A DNA stretch of 64,000 nucleotides from Microbacterium proteolyticum (lineage in GTDB: Bacteria; Actinomycetota; Actinomycetes; Actinomycetales; Microbacteriaceae), in contig NZ_CP121274.1 in the NCBI RefSeq assembly GCF_029639405.1, positions 2,232,001 to 2,296,000 of the forward strand. Direction: 5' to 3'. Of this stretch, positions 46,409 to 56,475 are shown in pieces. The translations under genes and the position numbers were made by a program. A model generated the notes under the pieces. The model did not search any database. It saw only the letters and a list, made by a program, of their open reading frames with translations, and was not told where the DNA came from. Numbering within the stretch: position 1 is the first letter of the stretch; each line of letters begins with the position of its first letter.

Positions 46409-47545
46409 ATGACCGACACCGATACGACGCAACCGGCCGATCCTGCCGCCGCCGACCTCTTCGATGGGCGCTACCGCCTCGGCCGTGTGCTGGGAACAGG
46501 AGGATACGCGCGCGTCTACGAGGCCGTCGACACGTCCCTCGGGGGGACCGTAGCGCTGAAGGTGATGATCGGCGACGGCGCCGATCCGGCGGATGCCGCG
46601 CGCGTGCGGTCGGAGATCCGACTGCTCGCCTCGTTGTCGCATCCGTCCCTGGTCACCCTGTACGACGCCCGTCTGTCGTCGACGCCCACGTACCTCGCGA
46701 TGGAGCTCATCGCGGGTCCGACGCTCACCGACGTCATCGGGCGCGGACCTGTTCCGCCGGCCGATGCCGCCCGGTACGGCCGCGAGATCGCGGAAGCCCT
46801 GGCGGTGGTCCATTCGCGCGGCATCGTCCACCGCGACGTGAAGCCCTCGAACATCCTCCTGCGGCCGCCCGCCCACACGGGGGAGCGGACGCGGGCGACG
46901 CTGGCCGACTTCGGGATCGCCGCGCTCGTCGGCGCCACGCGGGTCACCCGCGCCGACACCGTCATCGGAACTGCCGCCTACCTCAGCCCTGAGCAGGCGC
47001 GAGGGATGCCGGCCGCCCCGGCGAGCGACGTGTACTCCCTGGGGCTCGTGCTGCTCGAGGCCCTCACCGGTCGACGCCCGTTCGGAGGGCGCACCCCGCA
47101 CGAGGCTCTCGCGGCGCGTCTGGTGTCTCCGCCGGACATCCCGGACGATCTTCCCGCCCCGTGGCGCGCCCTCCTGTCGCGCATGACCGCGATCGACCCG
47201 GCCGAGAGACCGGATGCCGCCGCCCTTGGGGCAGAGTTCCGCGCCCTTCCCGGCGAGTCGGTGCCGCCCACTCCGCTCGGCGCCACGGCGCTGATCGACG
47301 GGCCGGAGCCCGACGAGCTCACCCGCACGCGGGTCCTCCCCCCGGTTGCGGCGCCGCCGCGTCGAGGGGGCCGTCGTCGCGCGGTCATCGTTGTTGCCGT
47401 GATCGCGGCCGTGCTGGCCGTCGGCGGTGCGGCCGCGGCGATCGGGGTGAACGCCTCGGCCCCGGCATCCGATCCGTCGCTGCCGTCGCTCCCCGCGCCG
47501 CTGGACCAGCACGTCGACGACCTGTGGAAGGAAGTGGGACCGTGA
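46409..47545 (+). CDS. eukaryotic-type serine/threonine protein kinase
   Basis: The 378-aa protein has a full kinase domain (residues 15-290): LGTGGYARVYEAVD (Gly loop), ALKVMIG (Lys), HRDVKPSNILL (HRD loop), LADFGIAAL (DFG) and GTAAYLSPEQA (APE-like). A single membrane helix (VIVVAVIAAVLAVGGAAA, about 330-350) and a short outside tail follow, without PASTA repeats. It signals across the membrane; the lipoprotein next door may be a partner. Confidence 0.92.
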   Translation: MTDTDTTQPADPAAADLFDGRYRLGRVLGTGGYARVYEAVDTSLGGTVALKVMIGDGADPADAARVRSEIRLLASLSHPSLVTLYDARLSSTPTYLAMELIAGPTLTDVIGRGPVPPADAARYGREIAEALAVVHSRGIVHRDVKPSNILLRPPAHTGERTRATLADFGIAALVGATRVTRADTVIGTAAYLSPEQARGMPAAPASDVYSLGLVLLEALTGRRPFGGRTPHEALAARLVSPPDIPDDLPAPWRALLSRMTAIDPAERPDAAALGAEFRALPGESVPPTPLGATALIDGPEPDELTRTRVLPPVAAPPRRGGRRRAVIVVAVIAAVLAVGGAAAAIGVNASAPASDPSLPSLPAPLDQHVDDLWKEVGP

Positions 47546-48048
47546 CCCGGCGCCGTGTCCTGTCTCCCGTGCTCGCGCTGGCGGTCGGTCTCGTGCTCGC
47601 GGGCTGCACGCCGCCGGCCGCCGAGCCGAACGCGTGGCAGGGTGTCGTGCAGACGCTCGCGAGCCAGGCGTCGGCGGGGGACTACTCCTCCGCGTCCGCG
47701 ACGTTGGACCAGCTCGAGGCCGACGTCATCGCGCAGCGCGACGCCGGGACGATCGCGTCGGCCGAGGCGGAGGCGATCCTGTCCCGCATCGCGACCGTCC
47801 GAGCCGACCTGGCGTCTCTCGCGCCGAGCCCGGAGCCCACTCCCGAACAGACGACGGAGCCGGTGACGGAGGACACCTCCGAGCCGACGCCGAGCACGGT
47901 CTCCGACGACGGAGCGACCGACGACGAGCAGAAGGAGCCCGCGGGACCGGGCGAGAAAGACTCGGAGAAGTCGGGCAAGGGCGACAGCGGCAAGGGCAAG
48001 AGCGACGCCCCCGCCGCCCCCGGCGGACCGGGCAAGAAGGACGGATGA
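47542..48048 (+). CDS. lipoprotein with Pro/Glu/Lys-rich tail
   Basis: GTG 47,542. Signal peptide with lipobox VLAGC (Cys near residue 23), a helical repeat-like domain (WQGVVQTLASQASAGDYSSA...) to about residue 95, then a low-complexity tail of Pro, Glu, Ser and Lys. It overlaps the kinase gene by 4 bases, so the pair may act together at the surface. Confidence 0.8.
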   Translation: MTRRRVLSPVLALAVGLVLAGCTPPAAEPNAWQGVVQTLASQASAGDYSSASATLDQLEADVIAQRDAGTIASAEAEAILSRIATVRADLASLAPSPEPTPEQTTEPVTEDTSEPTPSTVSDDGATDDEQKEPAGPGEKDSEKSGKGDSGKGKSDAPAAPGGPGKKDG

Positions 48049-48902
48049 GCGAGGCGCGCCGCACCCCTCCTCCGTCGTGCGAGGATTGCCCGGTGCCGCG
48101 CCGAGTGACCGCTGAACTCGACCTCGATCTGGGGGCGTCCGTCGACCTCATTTTTCAGATCACCGCCGCCCAGGGCGTTCCGCTCGCCAGCGAGCAATTG
48201 ACCTTCTCGAGCGGCGATCGCGTGTACACCCCGACCGAGATCGTCGACCAGTCGGGCAGTCGTCTGCACCGTCTCGCGGGCGAGCCCGGGCCGCTGACCG
48301 TGCGGTACGAGGCGGTCGTCTCCGGGGCGTCTCCGACGCTGCACACGAGCGATCTCGAGACGATCACGTACCTGCGCCCGAGCCGGTACTGCCAGTCGGA
48401 CGAGGTGTTCGCGCAGGCGCGTCGGCAGTTCCGCGGACTCGCCGGGGCCGACCTGATCGCCGCGGTCTCGTCGTTCGTGGCATCCAGCGTGACGTACACC
48501 CCGGGGCTGAGCCTCGGAACCGATAGCGCCGTGACCACCCTCATGACCGGCCAGGGCGTCTGCCGCGACTACGCCCACGTCGTGATCGCGCTCCTGCGCG
48601 CGATGGACATGCCCGCCCGCTACGCCGCGTGCTACGCGCCGGGCCTCGAGCCCATGGATTTCCACGCCGTCGCCGAGGCGTACCTCGACGGTGCCTGGTA
48701 CGTCATCGACGCCACCCGGCTGTCGGACCGTCGGTCGCTCGTCCGCATCGCGACCGGACGCGACGCCGCGGATTGCGCCTTCTTGAGCTACCACGGCGGG
48801 TACGTCGGGCTCGACCGCATGTACGTCGACGCCGTGCACGAGGGGGATACCGCGGATGCCGCGTCCTCCGACGACCACGAAGCCCTGGTGCAGATCGGCT
48901 GA
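48045..48902 (+). CDS. transglutaminase-like superfamily protein
   Basis: Up to 285 aa (ATG 48,045; a GTG near 48,092 is also plausible because homologs begin around VTAELDLDLG). The catalytic triad is visible: Cys in GQGVCRDYAH, His in MDFHAVAEAYL and Asp in WYVIDATR. It may act as a peptidase or crosslinking enzyme. The gene ends 40 bases before argS. Confidence 0.85.
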   Translation: MSEARRTPPPSCEDCPVPRRVTAELDLDLGASVDLIFQITAAQGVPLASEQLTFSSGDRVYTPTEIVDQSGSRLHRLAGEPGPLTVRYEAVVSGASPTLHTSDLETITYLRPSRYCQSDEVFAQARRQFRGLAGADLIAAVSSFVASSVTYTPGLSLGTDSAVTTLMTGQGVCRDYAHVVIALLRAMDMPARYAACYAPGLEPMDFHAVAEAYLDGAWYVIDATRLSDRRSLVRIATGRDAADCAFLSYHGGYVGLDRMYVDAVHEGDTADAASSDDHEALVQIG

Positions 48903-48926
48903 GTCGGGCCCTCGGGCGCCTCGGCC

Positions 48927-48941
48927 TAGAATTGCAGGGTT
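48927..48941 (+). promoter_or_regulatory. -10 element of the argS promoter
   Basis: TAGAAT (48,927-48,932) lies 9 nt before the ATG of argS, predicting a leaderless or near-leaderless message. The -35 region is not clear. Confidence 0.45.
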
Positions 48942-50606
48942 ATGGATCCCGCAGCCCTCTCCACCGCTCTGCTCGCCGTCATCGTCCCGCTCGCCGAGGC
49001 GCGACGCGAGGGTTCGTCCGCGGGGATCACCGCTGCCGATCTTCCGCTGGAGCGGCCCAAGAACCGTGACCACGGCGACTGGGCGTCCAACGCGGCCCTG
49101 AAGCTGTCGAAGGTCGTCGGGGCGAATCCGCGGGAGTTCGCCGCCGAGATCGCGGCGGGCCTCGAGAGCGTCGACGGCATCGCGAGCGTCGAGGTCGCCG
49201 GTCCCGGCTTCATCAACATCCGACTGGATGCCGCCGCCGCCGGCGCCCTCGCGAAGACCGTCGTCGAGCAGGGCGCGGCGTTCGGAACGAACGACTCCCA
49301 GCGCGGCAACACCATCAACCTCGAGTTCGTCAGCGCGAACCCCACCGGCCCGTTGCACATCGGCCACACCCGCTGGGCGGCCCTGGGCGACGCGATCGCG
49401 CGCGTGCTGCTGGCGAGCGGCGCCACGCTCGTCCGCGAGTTCTACATCAACGACGCCGGTGCGCAGATGGAGCGCTTCGGGCGCTCGGTGGTCGCGGCGC
49501 TGCACGGCGAGCCGACCCCCGAGGACGGCTACGTCGGCGCGTACATCGCGTCGCTGGCCGAGCGGGTCGCCGCCGCGCGCCCCGACATCCGCGACCTCGA
49601 CCGCGCCGAGCAGATCACGCTCGCGACCGAACTGGCGTACGGGTTCCAGCTCGGCGAGATCCAGGCCTCCCTCGAGCGCTTCAACGTGCACTTCGACGTG
49701 TGGTTCTCGGAGCGCACGCTGCACGCCCGCGTCGACGGGCAGCCGAGCCTCGTCGACGAGGCGGTCGACCGCCTGCGCGAACAGGGGCACGTCTTCGACG
49801 ACGAGGGCGCTGTGTGGGTGCGCACCACCGACTTCGGCGACGACAAAGACCGTGTCATCCGTCGGTCGAACGGCGAGTACACCTACTTCGCCGCCGACGC
49901 CGCCTACTACCTCAACAAGGGCGACCGCGGGTACGCGCACAAGATCTACCTCCTCGGCGCCGACCACCACGGGTACGTGCACCGCCTCAAGGCCCTCGCG
50001 GGCGCTGCCGGCGACGACCCCGAGAAGGACATCGAGGTGCTCATCGGGCAGCTCGTCTCGATCAACGGCGCGAAGCTCTCCAAGCGCGCCGGCAACATCA
50101 TCGAGCTCGACGACCTGCAGGAGTGGCTCGGAACCGACGCGCTGCGGTACTCGCTCGCTCGGTACCCCGCCGACTCGCCGCTCACTCTCGACCCCGAGAT
50201 CCTGCAGAAGCGCACTAACGACAACCCGGTCTTCTACGTGCAGTACGCCCACGCCCGAACGCACAACGTGGCCCGCAACGCGGCGGACTCGGGTGTCGAC
50301 CGGTCCGATTTCGCGCCCGAGCTGCTCGAGCACGAGACCGAGTCCGCGCTCCTCGGTGCCCTGCAGGAGTACCCGCGCATCGTGGCGTACGCGGCCGAGG
50401 TGCGCGAGCCGCATCGCGTGGCGCGCTACCTCGAGGAGCTCGCGGGCCTGTACCACCGCTGGTACGACAACTGCCGTGTCATCCCGCTCGGCGATGCCCC
50501 GGTCGAATCGGTGCACCGCACCCGCCTGTGGCTGAACGACGCGACCGGTCAGGTGCTGCGCAACGGCCTGGCGCTGCTCGGCGTGAGTGCCCCGGAGCGG
50601 ATGTAG
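48942..50606 (+). CDS. argS: arginyl-tRNA synthetase
   Basis: A 554-aa class I synthetase. NPTGPLHIGHTRWAALGDAI holds the HIGH motif (about residue 135), AKLSKRAGNIIELDDL the KMSKS-like loop, and YYLNKGDRGYAHKIYLLGADH the ATP pocket. An N-terminal Add-1 domain and a C-terminal anticodon domain (YRARTHNVARNAADS-type) are present. It charges tRNA-Arg. First gene of the argS-lysA-hom-thrC-thrB cluster. Confidence 0.96.
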   Translation: MDPAALSTALLAVIVPLAEARREGSSAGITAADLPLERPKNRDHGDWASNAALKLSKVVGANPREFAAEIAAGLESVDGIASVEVAGPGFINIRLDAAAAGALAKTVVEQGAAFGTNDSQRGNTINLEFVSANPTGPLHIGHTRWAALGDAIARVLLASGATLVREFYINDAGAQMERFGRSVVAALHGEPTPEDGYVGAYIASLAERVAAARPDIRDLDRAEQITLATELAYGFQLGEIQASLERFNVHFDVWFSERTLHARVDGQPSLVDEAVDRLREQGHVFDDEGAVWVRTTDFGDDKDRVIRRSNGEYTYFAADAAYYLNKGDRGYAHKIYLLGADHHGYVHRLKALAGAAGDDPEKDIEVLIGQLVSINGAKLSKRAGNIIELDDLQEWLGTDALRYSLARYPADSPLTLDPEILQKRTNDNPVFYVQYAHARTHNVARNAADSGVDRSDFAPELLEHETESALLGALQEYPRIVAYAAEVREPHRVARYLEELAGLYHRWYDNCRVIPLGDAPVESVHRTRLWLNDATGQVLRNGLALLGVSAPERM

Positions 50607-50608
50607 TC

Positions 50609-51379
50609 ATGGTGGATGCCGCACGCCCCCGCCGACGCACCGGACGGGTGATCGCCGTCGTCGCCATCATCGTCGTCCTGATCGCGGGACTGCTGGTGGC
50701 AGCCGAGTTCATCGCGCGGTCGGCGGTCGCGAACACCGTGCGCTCGCTCGTCGTCCAGCAGGTCGGCCTGCCCGCCGACCAGCAGGTCGACGTCGAGGTC
50801 CCCGGCATCGTGCTGCCCCAACTTCTGAAGGGGCGCCTCGATCAGGTGGCGGTGTCCGCGGACGATGTGGCGCTCGGCCCGCTGAACGGCGACGTCCGCG
50901 TCGACCTGCAGGACGTGCCGGTCGCGGGCGATGCCCCGGCGGCGGGGGGATCGGCATCCGTTCGCCTCGATCCCGACCAGTTGCGCACCCTTCTCGCGCA
51001 GATCCCGGGCTTCCCGGCCGACACGGTCGGCACCGCGGCCCCGGATGTGACCCTGACGACGCAGTTCTCGGTGTTCGGCGTGCCGATCCCGGTCGGGATC
51101 TCGGCCACGCCCGGCGCGGCCGACGGAGACCTCACGCTGACACCCAGCTCGTTCGACCTGGGCGGCAACCGTCTCGACGCCGACGCCCTGCGCGGCCAGC
51201 TCGGCGGGGTCGCCGATGCGGCGCTGAAGACGTGGAGCCTCTGCATCGCCGACCGCCTCCCCGCCGGATTGCAGCTGGATTCGGTCAGTGTCCAGGGGGA
51301 GGACGTGGTGGCGACCTTCGCCATCGACGGCCGTCTGCTGAACGATCCGGCGCTGCAGCAGAACGGCACCTGCGGCTGA
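50609..51379 (+). CDS. DUF2993 (LmeA-like) membrane-anchored protein
   Basis: A 256-aa protein with an N-terminal membrane anchor (VIAVVAIIVVLIAGLLVAAE, residues 12-32) followed by VRSLVVQQVGLPADQQVDVE, the start of the DUF2993 domain. In mycobacteria LmeA-type proteins act on mannan or lipid transport in the envelope; here only the family is clear. It is 2 bases after argS. Confidence 0.85.
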   Translation: MVDAARPRRRTGRVIAVVAIIVVLIAGLLVAAEFIARSAVANTVRSLVVQQVGLPADQQVDVEVPGIVLPQLLKGRLDQVAVSADDVALGPLNGDVRVDLQDVPVAGDAPAAGGSASVRLDPDQLRTLLAQIPGFPADTVGTAAPDVTLTTQFSVFGVPIPVGISATPGAADGDLTLTPSSFDLGGNRLDADALRGQLGGVADAALKTWSLCIADRLPAGLQLDSVSVQGEDVVATFAIDGRLLNDPALQQNGTCG

Positions 51380-51452
51380 CGCGGTCGCTCGCGGACCGGC
51401 GGTAGCCTCCGGGCGGAGCGGGCGTGGGACGGGGGCGGCATATGCCGTGCCC

Positions 51453-51458
51453 TAGACT
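51453..51458 (+). promoter_or_regulatory. -10 element upstream of lysA
   Basis: TAGACT at 51,453-51,458, about 90 bases before the GTG of lysA, leaves a short 5' leader. It is the most likely promoter of the lysA-hom-thrC-thrB operon. Confidence 0.4.
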
Positions 51459-51547
51459 GCAAGGACTGCCCGTCGCGTGACGCCCCGCGGGGGCAGGAGC
51501 CGTGATCCGCGGCCGTCGCGTCGCCGCAAAACCCGATTGGTTCCTCC

Positions 51548-52978
51548 GTGTCCGCCTCGCACTCCGCGCTCGTGCCCGAGTGGCTCACCGCCCCGGCCGA
51601 AGCGAACGAGCTCGTCGCCTCCGTCTGGCCCTCCTCGGCCCGTCGCTCCGACGACGGTTCCGTCGAGATCGGCGGGGTGTCGGTGTTCGACCTCCGCGAC
51701 CGCTTCGGGACCCCGCTGTACGTGCTCGACGAGGACGAGGTCCGCGCGCACGCCCGGCGCGCCCGCGCCGCCTTCTCCGCGGCCGCCGAGCGGCACGGCA
51801 TCCGGTCCCGCGTCTACTACGCGGGCAAGGCCTTCCTTTCCACCGAGGTCGTGCGGTGGGTGACCGACGAAGGTCTCGCGGTCGACGTGTGCACGCGCGG
51901 CGAGCTCGAGGTCGCCTTGGCCGCCGGCGCCGACCCCGCGCGCCTGGGGTTCCACGGCAACAACAAGAGCGTCGGCGAGCTGGAGCGGGCGGTGGAGGTC
52001 GGAATCGGCTCCGTCGTGGTCGACAGCCCCGTCGAGATCGAGCGCCTCGCCGCGATCGCCGAGCGCCGCGGTGCGGTGCAGCCGGTGCTCGTGCGCGTGC
52101 GCACCGGAGTGCACGCCGAGACGCACGCGTTCCTGGCCACCGCTCACGAGGACCAGAAGTTCGGCTTCTCGCTCGAGGGGGCGGCCGACGCGGTCGCGCG
52201 CATCCGCGAGCTGACGAGCCTGCGTTTCGTGGGACTGCACGCCCACATCGGCTCGCAGATCTTCGACTCGGCGGGCTTCCGCGAGTCCGCGGCCCGCCTC
52301 GTCGACCTCCACGCCGACCTCCTGGCCGGGGGCGACATCCCCGTGCTCAACGTCGGGGGCGGATTCGGCATCTCGTACACGTCCGTCGACGACCCGCGAC
52401 CCATCGAGGACATCGCCGACGGCATCCTCGACGCCATCGCCGACGAGTGCGCGGTGCGGGGGATCGCGATGCCCGACGTCGCGTGCGAACCCGGCCGCGT
52501 CATCGTCGGACAGGCCGGTGTGACGCTGTACGAGGTCGGGACGGTCAAGAAGGTCACCGTCGGAGACGACCTCGAGCGCACGTACGTCAGCGTCGACGGG
52601 GGCATGAGCGACAACGCGCGCCCCGCCCTCTACGGCGCCGATTTCTCCGCCCGCGTCGTCTCGCGGACGAGCTCTGCAACCCCCGCGCTCTCGCGCGTCG
52701 TGGGGCGCCACTGCGAGTCGGGAGACATCGTGGTGGATGCCGAATACCTTCCCGCCGACGTCGTTCCGGGCGATCTCCTCGCCGTGCCCGCCACCGGCGC
52801 GTACTGCTTCTCGCTCGCGAGCAACTACAACTACACGCCCCGCCCGCCGGTGGTGGCCGTCCGCGACGGCCGGGCCCGCGTGATCGTGCGCGGCGAGACC
52901 ATCGACGATCTGCTCGCCCGCGACGTCGGCGTCGCGGCATCCGCTTCCCCCACCCCACCCCACGGAGACACCGAATGA
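51548..52978 (+). CDS. lysA: diaminopimelate decarboxylase
   Basis: A 476-aa PLP enzyme, fold III. RVYYAGKAFLSTEV carries the PLP Lys, HAHIGSQIF and NVGGGFGISY the phosphate and Gly motifs, and ACEPGRVIVG and NARPALYGADF the active-site region. It converts meso-diaminopimelate to lysine. Start GTG 51,548; the stop overlaps hom by 4 bases. Confidence 0.96.
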   Translation: MSASHSALVPEWLTAPAEANELVASVWPSSARRSDDGSVEIGGVSVFDLRDRFGTPLYVLDEDEVRAHARRARAAFSAAAERHGIRSRVYYAGKAFLSTEVVRWVTDEGLAVDVCTRGELEVALAAGADPARLGFHGNNKSVGELERAVEVGIGSVVVDSPVEIERLAAIAERRGAVQPVLVRVRTGVHAETHAFLATAHEDQKFGFSLEGAADAVARIRELTSLRFVGLHAHIGSQIFDSAGFRESAARLVDLHADLLAGGDIPVLNVGGGFGISYTSVDDPRPIEDIADGILDAIADECAVRGIAMPDVACEPGRVIVGQAGVTLYEVGTVKKVTVGDDLERTYVSVDGGMSDNARPALYGADFSARVVSRTSSATPALSRVVGRHCESGDIVVDAEYLPADVVPGDLLAVPATGAYCFSLASNYNYTPRPPVVAVRDGRARVIVRGETIDDLLARDVGVAASASPTPPHGDTE

Positions 52979-54306
52979 CCGACTACCGCACGCTCCGCGT
53001 CGCGCTGCTGGGCGCCGGTGCCGTCGGCTCGCAGGTCGCCGACCTGCTGCTCAAGCACCGCGCAGAACTCGCCGACCGCGCCGGGGCGAACCTCGAACTC
53101 GCCGGCATCGCCGTCCGGAACCTCGACGGCAAGCGCGACGCCGACCTGCCCCGCGAGCTGTTCACGACGGATGCCGAGACCCTCATCAACGGCTCCGACA
53201 TCGTCATCGAGCTGATGGGCGGCATCGAGCCGGCCCGCACGCAGGTGCTGCAGGCGATCAACTCGGGTGCGGACGTCGTGACCGCCAACAAGGCGCTCCT
53301 CGCCACCCACGGTTCCGAGATCTTCGAGGCCGCCGATCAGGTCGGCGCCGAGGTGTACTACGAGGCCGCGGCCGCCGGTGCGATCCCGATCATCCGGCCG
53401 CTGCGCGACTCGCTCGCGGGGGACCGCGTCGTCCGCATCATGGGCATCGTCAACGGGACGACGAACTACATCCTCGACCGCATGGACACCGAGGGCGCCG
53501 ACTTCGGCGAGGTCCTCGCCCAGGCGCAGGCCCTCGGGTACGCCGAGGCCGACCCGACCGCCGACGTCGAGGGATTCGACGCCGCGCAGAAGGCCGCCAT
53601 CCTCGCGAGCCTCGCGTTCCACACCACCGTCCCCCTGGATGCCGTCCACCGCGAGGGAATCACCCGGATCGACGCGGCGATGATCGAGTCCGCGCGTCAC
53701 GCCGGCTACGTCATCAAGCTCCTCGCCGTGTGCGAGCGTCTCGCCGCCGCCGAGGGGGAGGCGAGCGAGTCCATCTCGGTGCGCGTCTACCCGGCGCTCG
53801 TGGAGCGCACGCACCCCCTGGCGAGCGTCCACGGCGCGAACAACGCCGTGTTCGTCCAGGCCGAGGCCGCCGGAGACCTGATGTTCTACGGTGCGGGCGC
53901 GGGCGGGGTGCAGACCGCTTCGGCCGTGCTCGGCGACGTCGTCTCGGCTGCGCGCCGTCACATCGCCGGGGGAGTCGGTGTCGGCGAGTCCACCCGCGCC
54001 AACCTCCCGACCGTGCCGATCGGGCGCGTCATCACGCGCTACCAGATCACGCTCGAGGTCGACGATCAGCCGGGCGTGCTCGCCACGGTCGCCGGCATCC
54101 TCAGCGAGGGCCGCGTCTCGATCGCGACGGTCGAGCAGACCACCATCGAACCGGATGCCGAGAACCCCGCCGCCGGGGCCTCCGCACGTCTGGTCATCGG
54201 AACACACCAGGCCCGTGAGCAGGATTTGAGCGAGACCGTCGAGCGTCTCGCCGCGAGCGGCGTCGTCGAGCGCGTGGTCTCCGTACTGCGCGTGGAAGGG
54301 AACTGA
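52975..54306 (+). CDS. hom: homoserine dehydrogenase
   Basis: A 443-aa protein with a Rossmann NAD(P) motif ([20 protein letters not shown]), catalytic core ([47 protein letters not shown]) and a C-terminal ACT domain ([20 protein letters not shown]). It makes homoserine from aspartate semialdehyde. The ACT domain suggests threonine feedback control. Confidence 0.96.
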   Translation: MTDYRTLRVALLGAGAVGSQVADLLLKHRAELADRAGANLELAGIAVRNLDGKRDADLPRELFTTDAETLINGSDIVIELMGGIEPARTQVLQAINSGADVVTANKALLATHGSEIFEAADQVGAEVYYEAAAAGAIPIIRPLRDSLAGDRVVRIMGIVNGTTNYILDRMDTEGADFGEVLAQAQALGYAEADPTADVEGFDAAQKAAILASLAFHTTVPLDAVHREGITRIDAAMIESARHAGYVIKLLAVCERLAAAEGEASESISVRVYPALVERTHPLASVHGANNAVFVQAEAAGDLMFYGAGAGGVQTASAVLGDVVSAARRHIAGGVGVGESTRANLPTVPIGRVITRYQITLEVDDQPGVLATVAGILSEGRVSIATVEQTTIEPDAENPAAGASARLVIGTHQAREQDLSETVERLAASGVVERVVSVLRVEGN

Positions 54307-54307
54307 C

Positions 54308-55390
54308 ATGGCACACGTCTGGCGCGGAGTCCTCCGCGAGTACGCCGACCGTCTGGGCGTCACCGACGCCTCCACCGTCGTGACGCTCGGAGAGGGCGGT
54401 ACGCCCCTCATCCCCGCTCCCGCGCTCTCGCGGCGCACGGGGGCCGACGTCTACGTCAAGTTCGAGGGCATGAACCCCACGGGCTCGTTCAAGGACCGCG
54501 GCATGACCGTGGCGCTCTCCCGCGCCGTCGAGCACGGTGCGAAGGCCGTCATCTGCGCCTCCACCGGCAACACGTCGGCTTCGGCCGCCGCCTACGCGGC
54601 GCACGCCGGCATCACCGCCGCCGTCCTCGTGCCCGAGGGCAAGATCGCGATGGGCAAGCTCAGCCAGGCCGTCGCCCACAACGGACGTCTCATCCAGATC
54701 CGCGGCAACTTCGACGACTGCCTCGAGATCGCGCGCGAGCTCGCCGACCACTACCCGGTGCACCTGGTCAACTCGGTCAACCCCGACCGCATCGAGGGGC
54801 AGAAGACCGCAGCGTACGAGGTCGTGGAGCAGCTGGGCGACGCCCCCGACTTCCACTTCATCCCCGTCGGCAACGCCGGCAACTACACCGCCTACTCGCG
54901 CGGGTACCGCGAAGAGGCCGACCGTGGCGTGTCGACGCGCGTGCCGCGCATGTTCGGTTTCCAGGCCGCCGGCTCCGCGCCCCTCGTGCGCGGCGAGGTC
55001 GTGAAGAACCCCGAGACCATTGCCAGCGCGATCCGCATCGGCAACCCCGCCTCGTGGGATCTCGCCCTCGAGGCGCGGGATGCCACCGACGGCTGGTTCG
55101 GCGCGATCGACGACGAGGGCATCCTCGAGGCGCAGAAGATCCTCGCGGGCGAGGTCGGAGTGTTCGTCGAGCCGGCGTCGGCGATCAGCGTCGCGGGTCT
55201 GCTCAGCCGTGCCGAGGCGGGCGTCGTCCCCGCGGGGGCGAAGGTCGTGCTGACCGTCACCGGCCACGGACTGAAGGACCCGCAGTGGGCACTGCGCCGG
55301 GCCGACGGCACCACGGTCGAGCCGACCGTGGTCGACGCCACCACCTCGGAGGTCGCCTCGGTCCTCGACCTGAAGCCGGTGGCCGAGTGA
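54308..55390 (+). CDS. thrC: threonine synthase
   Basis: A 360-aa PLP enzyme with the lysine in [13 protein letters not shown], the phosphate loop [17 protein letters not shown] and the conserved [20 protein letters not shown]. It is the last step of threonine synthesis. The gene starts 1 base after hom and overlaps thrB by 4 bases. Confidence 0.96.
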   Translation: MAHVWRGVLREYADRLGVTDASTVVTLGEGGTPLIPAPALSRRTGADVYVKFEGMNPTGSFKDRGMTVALSRAVEHGAKAVICASTGNTSASAAAYAAHAGITAAVLVPEGKIAMGKLSQAVAHNGRLIQIRGNFDDCLEIARELADHYPVHLVNSVNPDRIEGQKTAAYEVVEQLGDAPDFHFIPVGNAGNYTAYSRGYREEADRGVSTRVPRMFGFQAAGSAPLVRGEVVKNPETIASAIRIGNPASWDLALEARDATDGWFGAIDDEGILEAQKILAGEVGVFVEPASAISVAGLLSRAEAGVVPAGAKVVLTVTGHGLKDPQWALRRADGTTVEPTVVDATTSEVASVLDLKPVAE

Positions 55391-56319
55391 CCGCAGCCCT
55401 CGGGCGCCGTGTCGCGGTCCGCGTGCCGGCGACGAGCGCCAACCTCGGTCCCGGGTTCGACACGCTCGGACTCGCGCTGAGCGTGTACGACGAGCTCACC
55501 GTCGAGGCCCTTGAGCCCGGTCGCCTCGAGATCGAGGTCTCGGGCGAGGGCACGGCGGACGTGCCGCGCGACGCGTCGCATCTCGTGGTGCGCGCGCTCG
55601 CGCACACGTACGCCTCGGTCGGGCGGGAGCTTCCGGGGCTGCGTCTCGTCGCGCACAACGTCATCCCGCACGGGCGGGGGATGGGCTCCTCCGGTGCCGC
55701 GGTGGTCGCCGGCATCCTGGCCGCGAAGGGCCTGCTGCAGGGCGAGGTCGAGTTCACCGACGTCGACCTGCTGCGCCTCGCGACCGAGATGGAGGGCCAC
55801 CCCGACAACGTCGCCCCCGGTCTGTTCGGCGGTCTCACGATCGCGTGGATGGATGCCACCGGCCCCCAGCACAAGCAGCTCATCGTGCATCGCGGTGTGT
55901 CGCCGCTCGTGCTCGTCCCCGGGTTCACGATGTCGACGGCCGTCGCACGCAGCCTGCAGCCGCTGCAGGTGCCGCGGGAGGACGCCGTGTTCAACGTCTC
56001 CCGCTCGGCGCTGCTGATCGCGGCGATGACCCAGAGCCCCGAGCTGCTGATGGCGGCGACCGAGGACAAGCTGCACCAGAACTATCGCGCCCAGGCCATG
56101 CCCGAGACCGACCGCCTCGTGCGGGAGTTGCGGGCGGCGGGATACGCGGCGGTCGTCTCCGGCGCGGGACCGAGCGTGCTCGTGCTCGCGGACGGTCCGG
56201 GGCAGCGCGTCGCCGCGGCGGACCTCACCGCATCCGTCGTCGACACCCCGTGGCAGGCGCTCATGCTCGCCGTCGACGTCAAGGGTGGTACAGTGAAGCC
56301 CGCAGAGGGTTCCGCTTAG
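55387..56319 (+). CDS. thrB: homoserine kinase
   Basis: A 310-aa GHMP kinase: [20 protein letters not shown], the ATP loop [16 protein letters not shown] and the C-terminal [13 protein letters not shown]. It phosphorylates homoserine for thrC. GTG 55,387 overlaps thrC. It ends the aspartate-family operon. Confidence 0.96.
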   Translation: MTAALGRRVAVRVPATSANLGPGFDTLGLALSVYDELTVEALEPGRLEIEVSGEGTADVPRDASHLVVRALAHTYASVGRELPGLRLVAHNVIPHGRGMGSSGAAVVAGILAAKGLLQGEVEFTDVDLLRLATEMEGHPDNVAPGLFGGLTIAWMDATGPQHKQLIVHRGVSPLVLVPGFTMSTAVARSLQPLQVPREDAVFNVSRSALLIAAMTQSPELLMAATEDKLHQNYRAQAMPETDRLVRELRAAGYAAVVSGAGPSVLVLADGPGQRVAAADLTASVVDTPWQALMLAVDVKGGTVKPAEGSA

Positions 56320-56475
56320 CACGCGAATCTGAGCCTCTGCACCATTTGCGAAATCCGCAACAAATCGCGAACCCGGTCTCGGCTGCAGTCTCCCGAACCG
56401 CTGGTGTGAGTCTTCGTCTGCTCTCTTGCGGCGATACCCCGCGATCTGACCATGTTTCATTTCTGAGGAGCACTC
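56320..56475 (+). promoter_or_regulatory. rho leader region
   Basis: A 156-base gap between thrB and rho with few coding features. Rho genes are often autoregulated through long, C-rich leaders; this one is C-rich and poor in G clusters at 56,340-56,440. A GAGGAG ribosome site precedes GTG 56,476. No defined hairpin. Confidence 0.4.

Noticed and set aside
47682..50516. A 944-codon open frame on the minus strand
   Set aside because: Antisense to the lipoprotein, transglutaminase-like gene and argS, all of which have clear family motifs.
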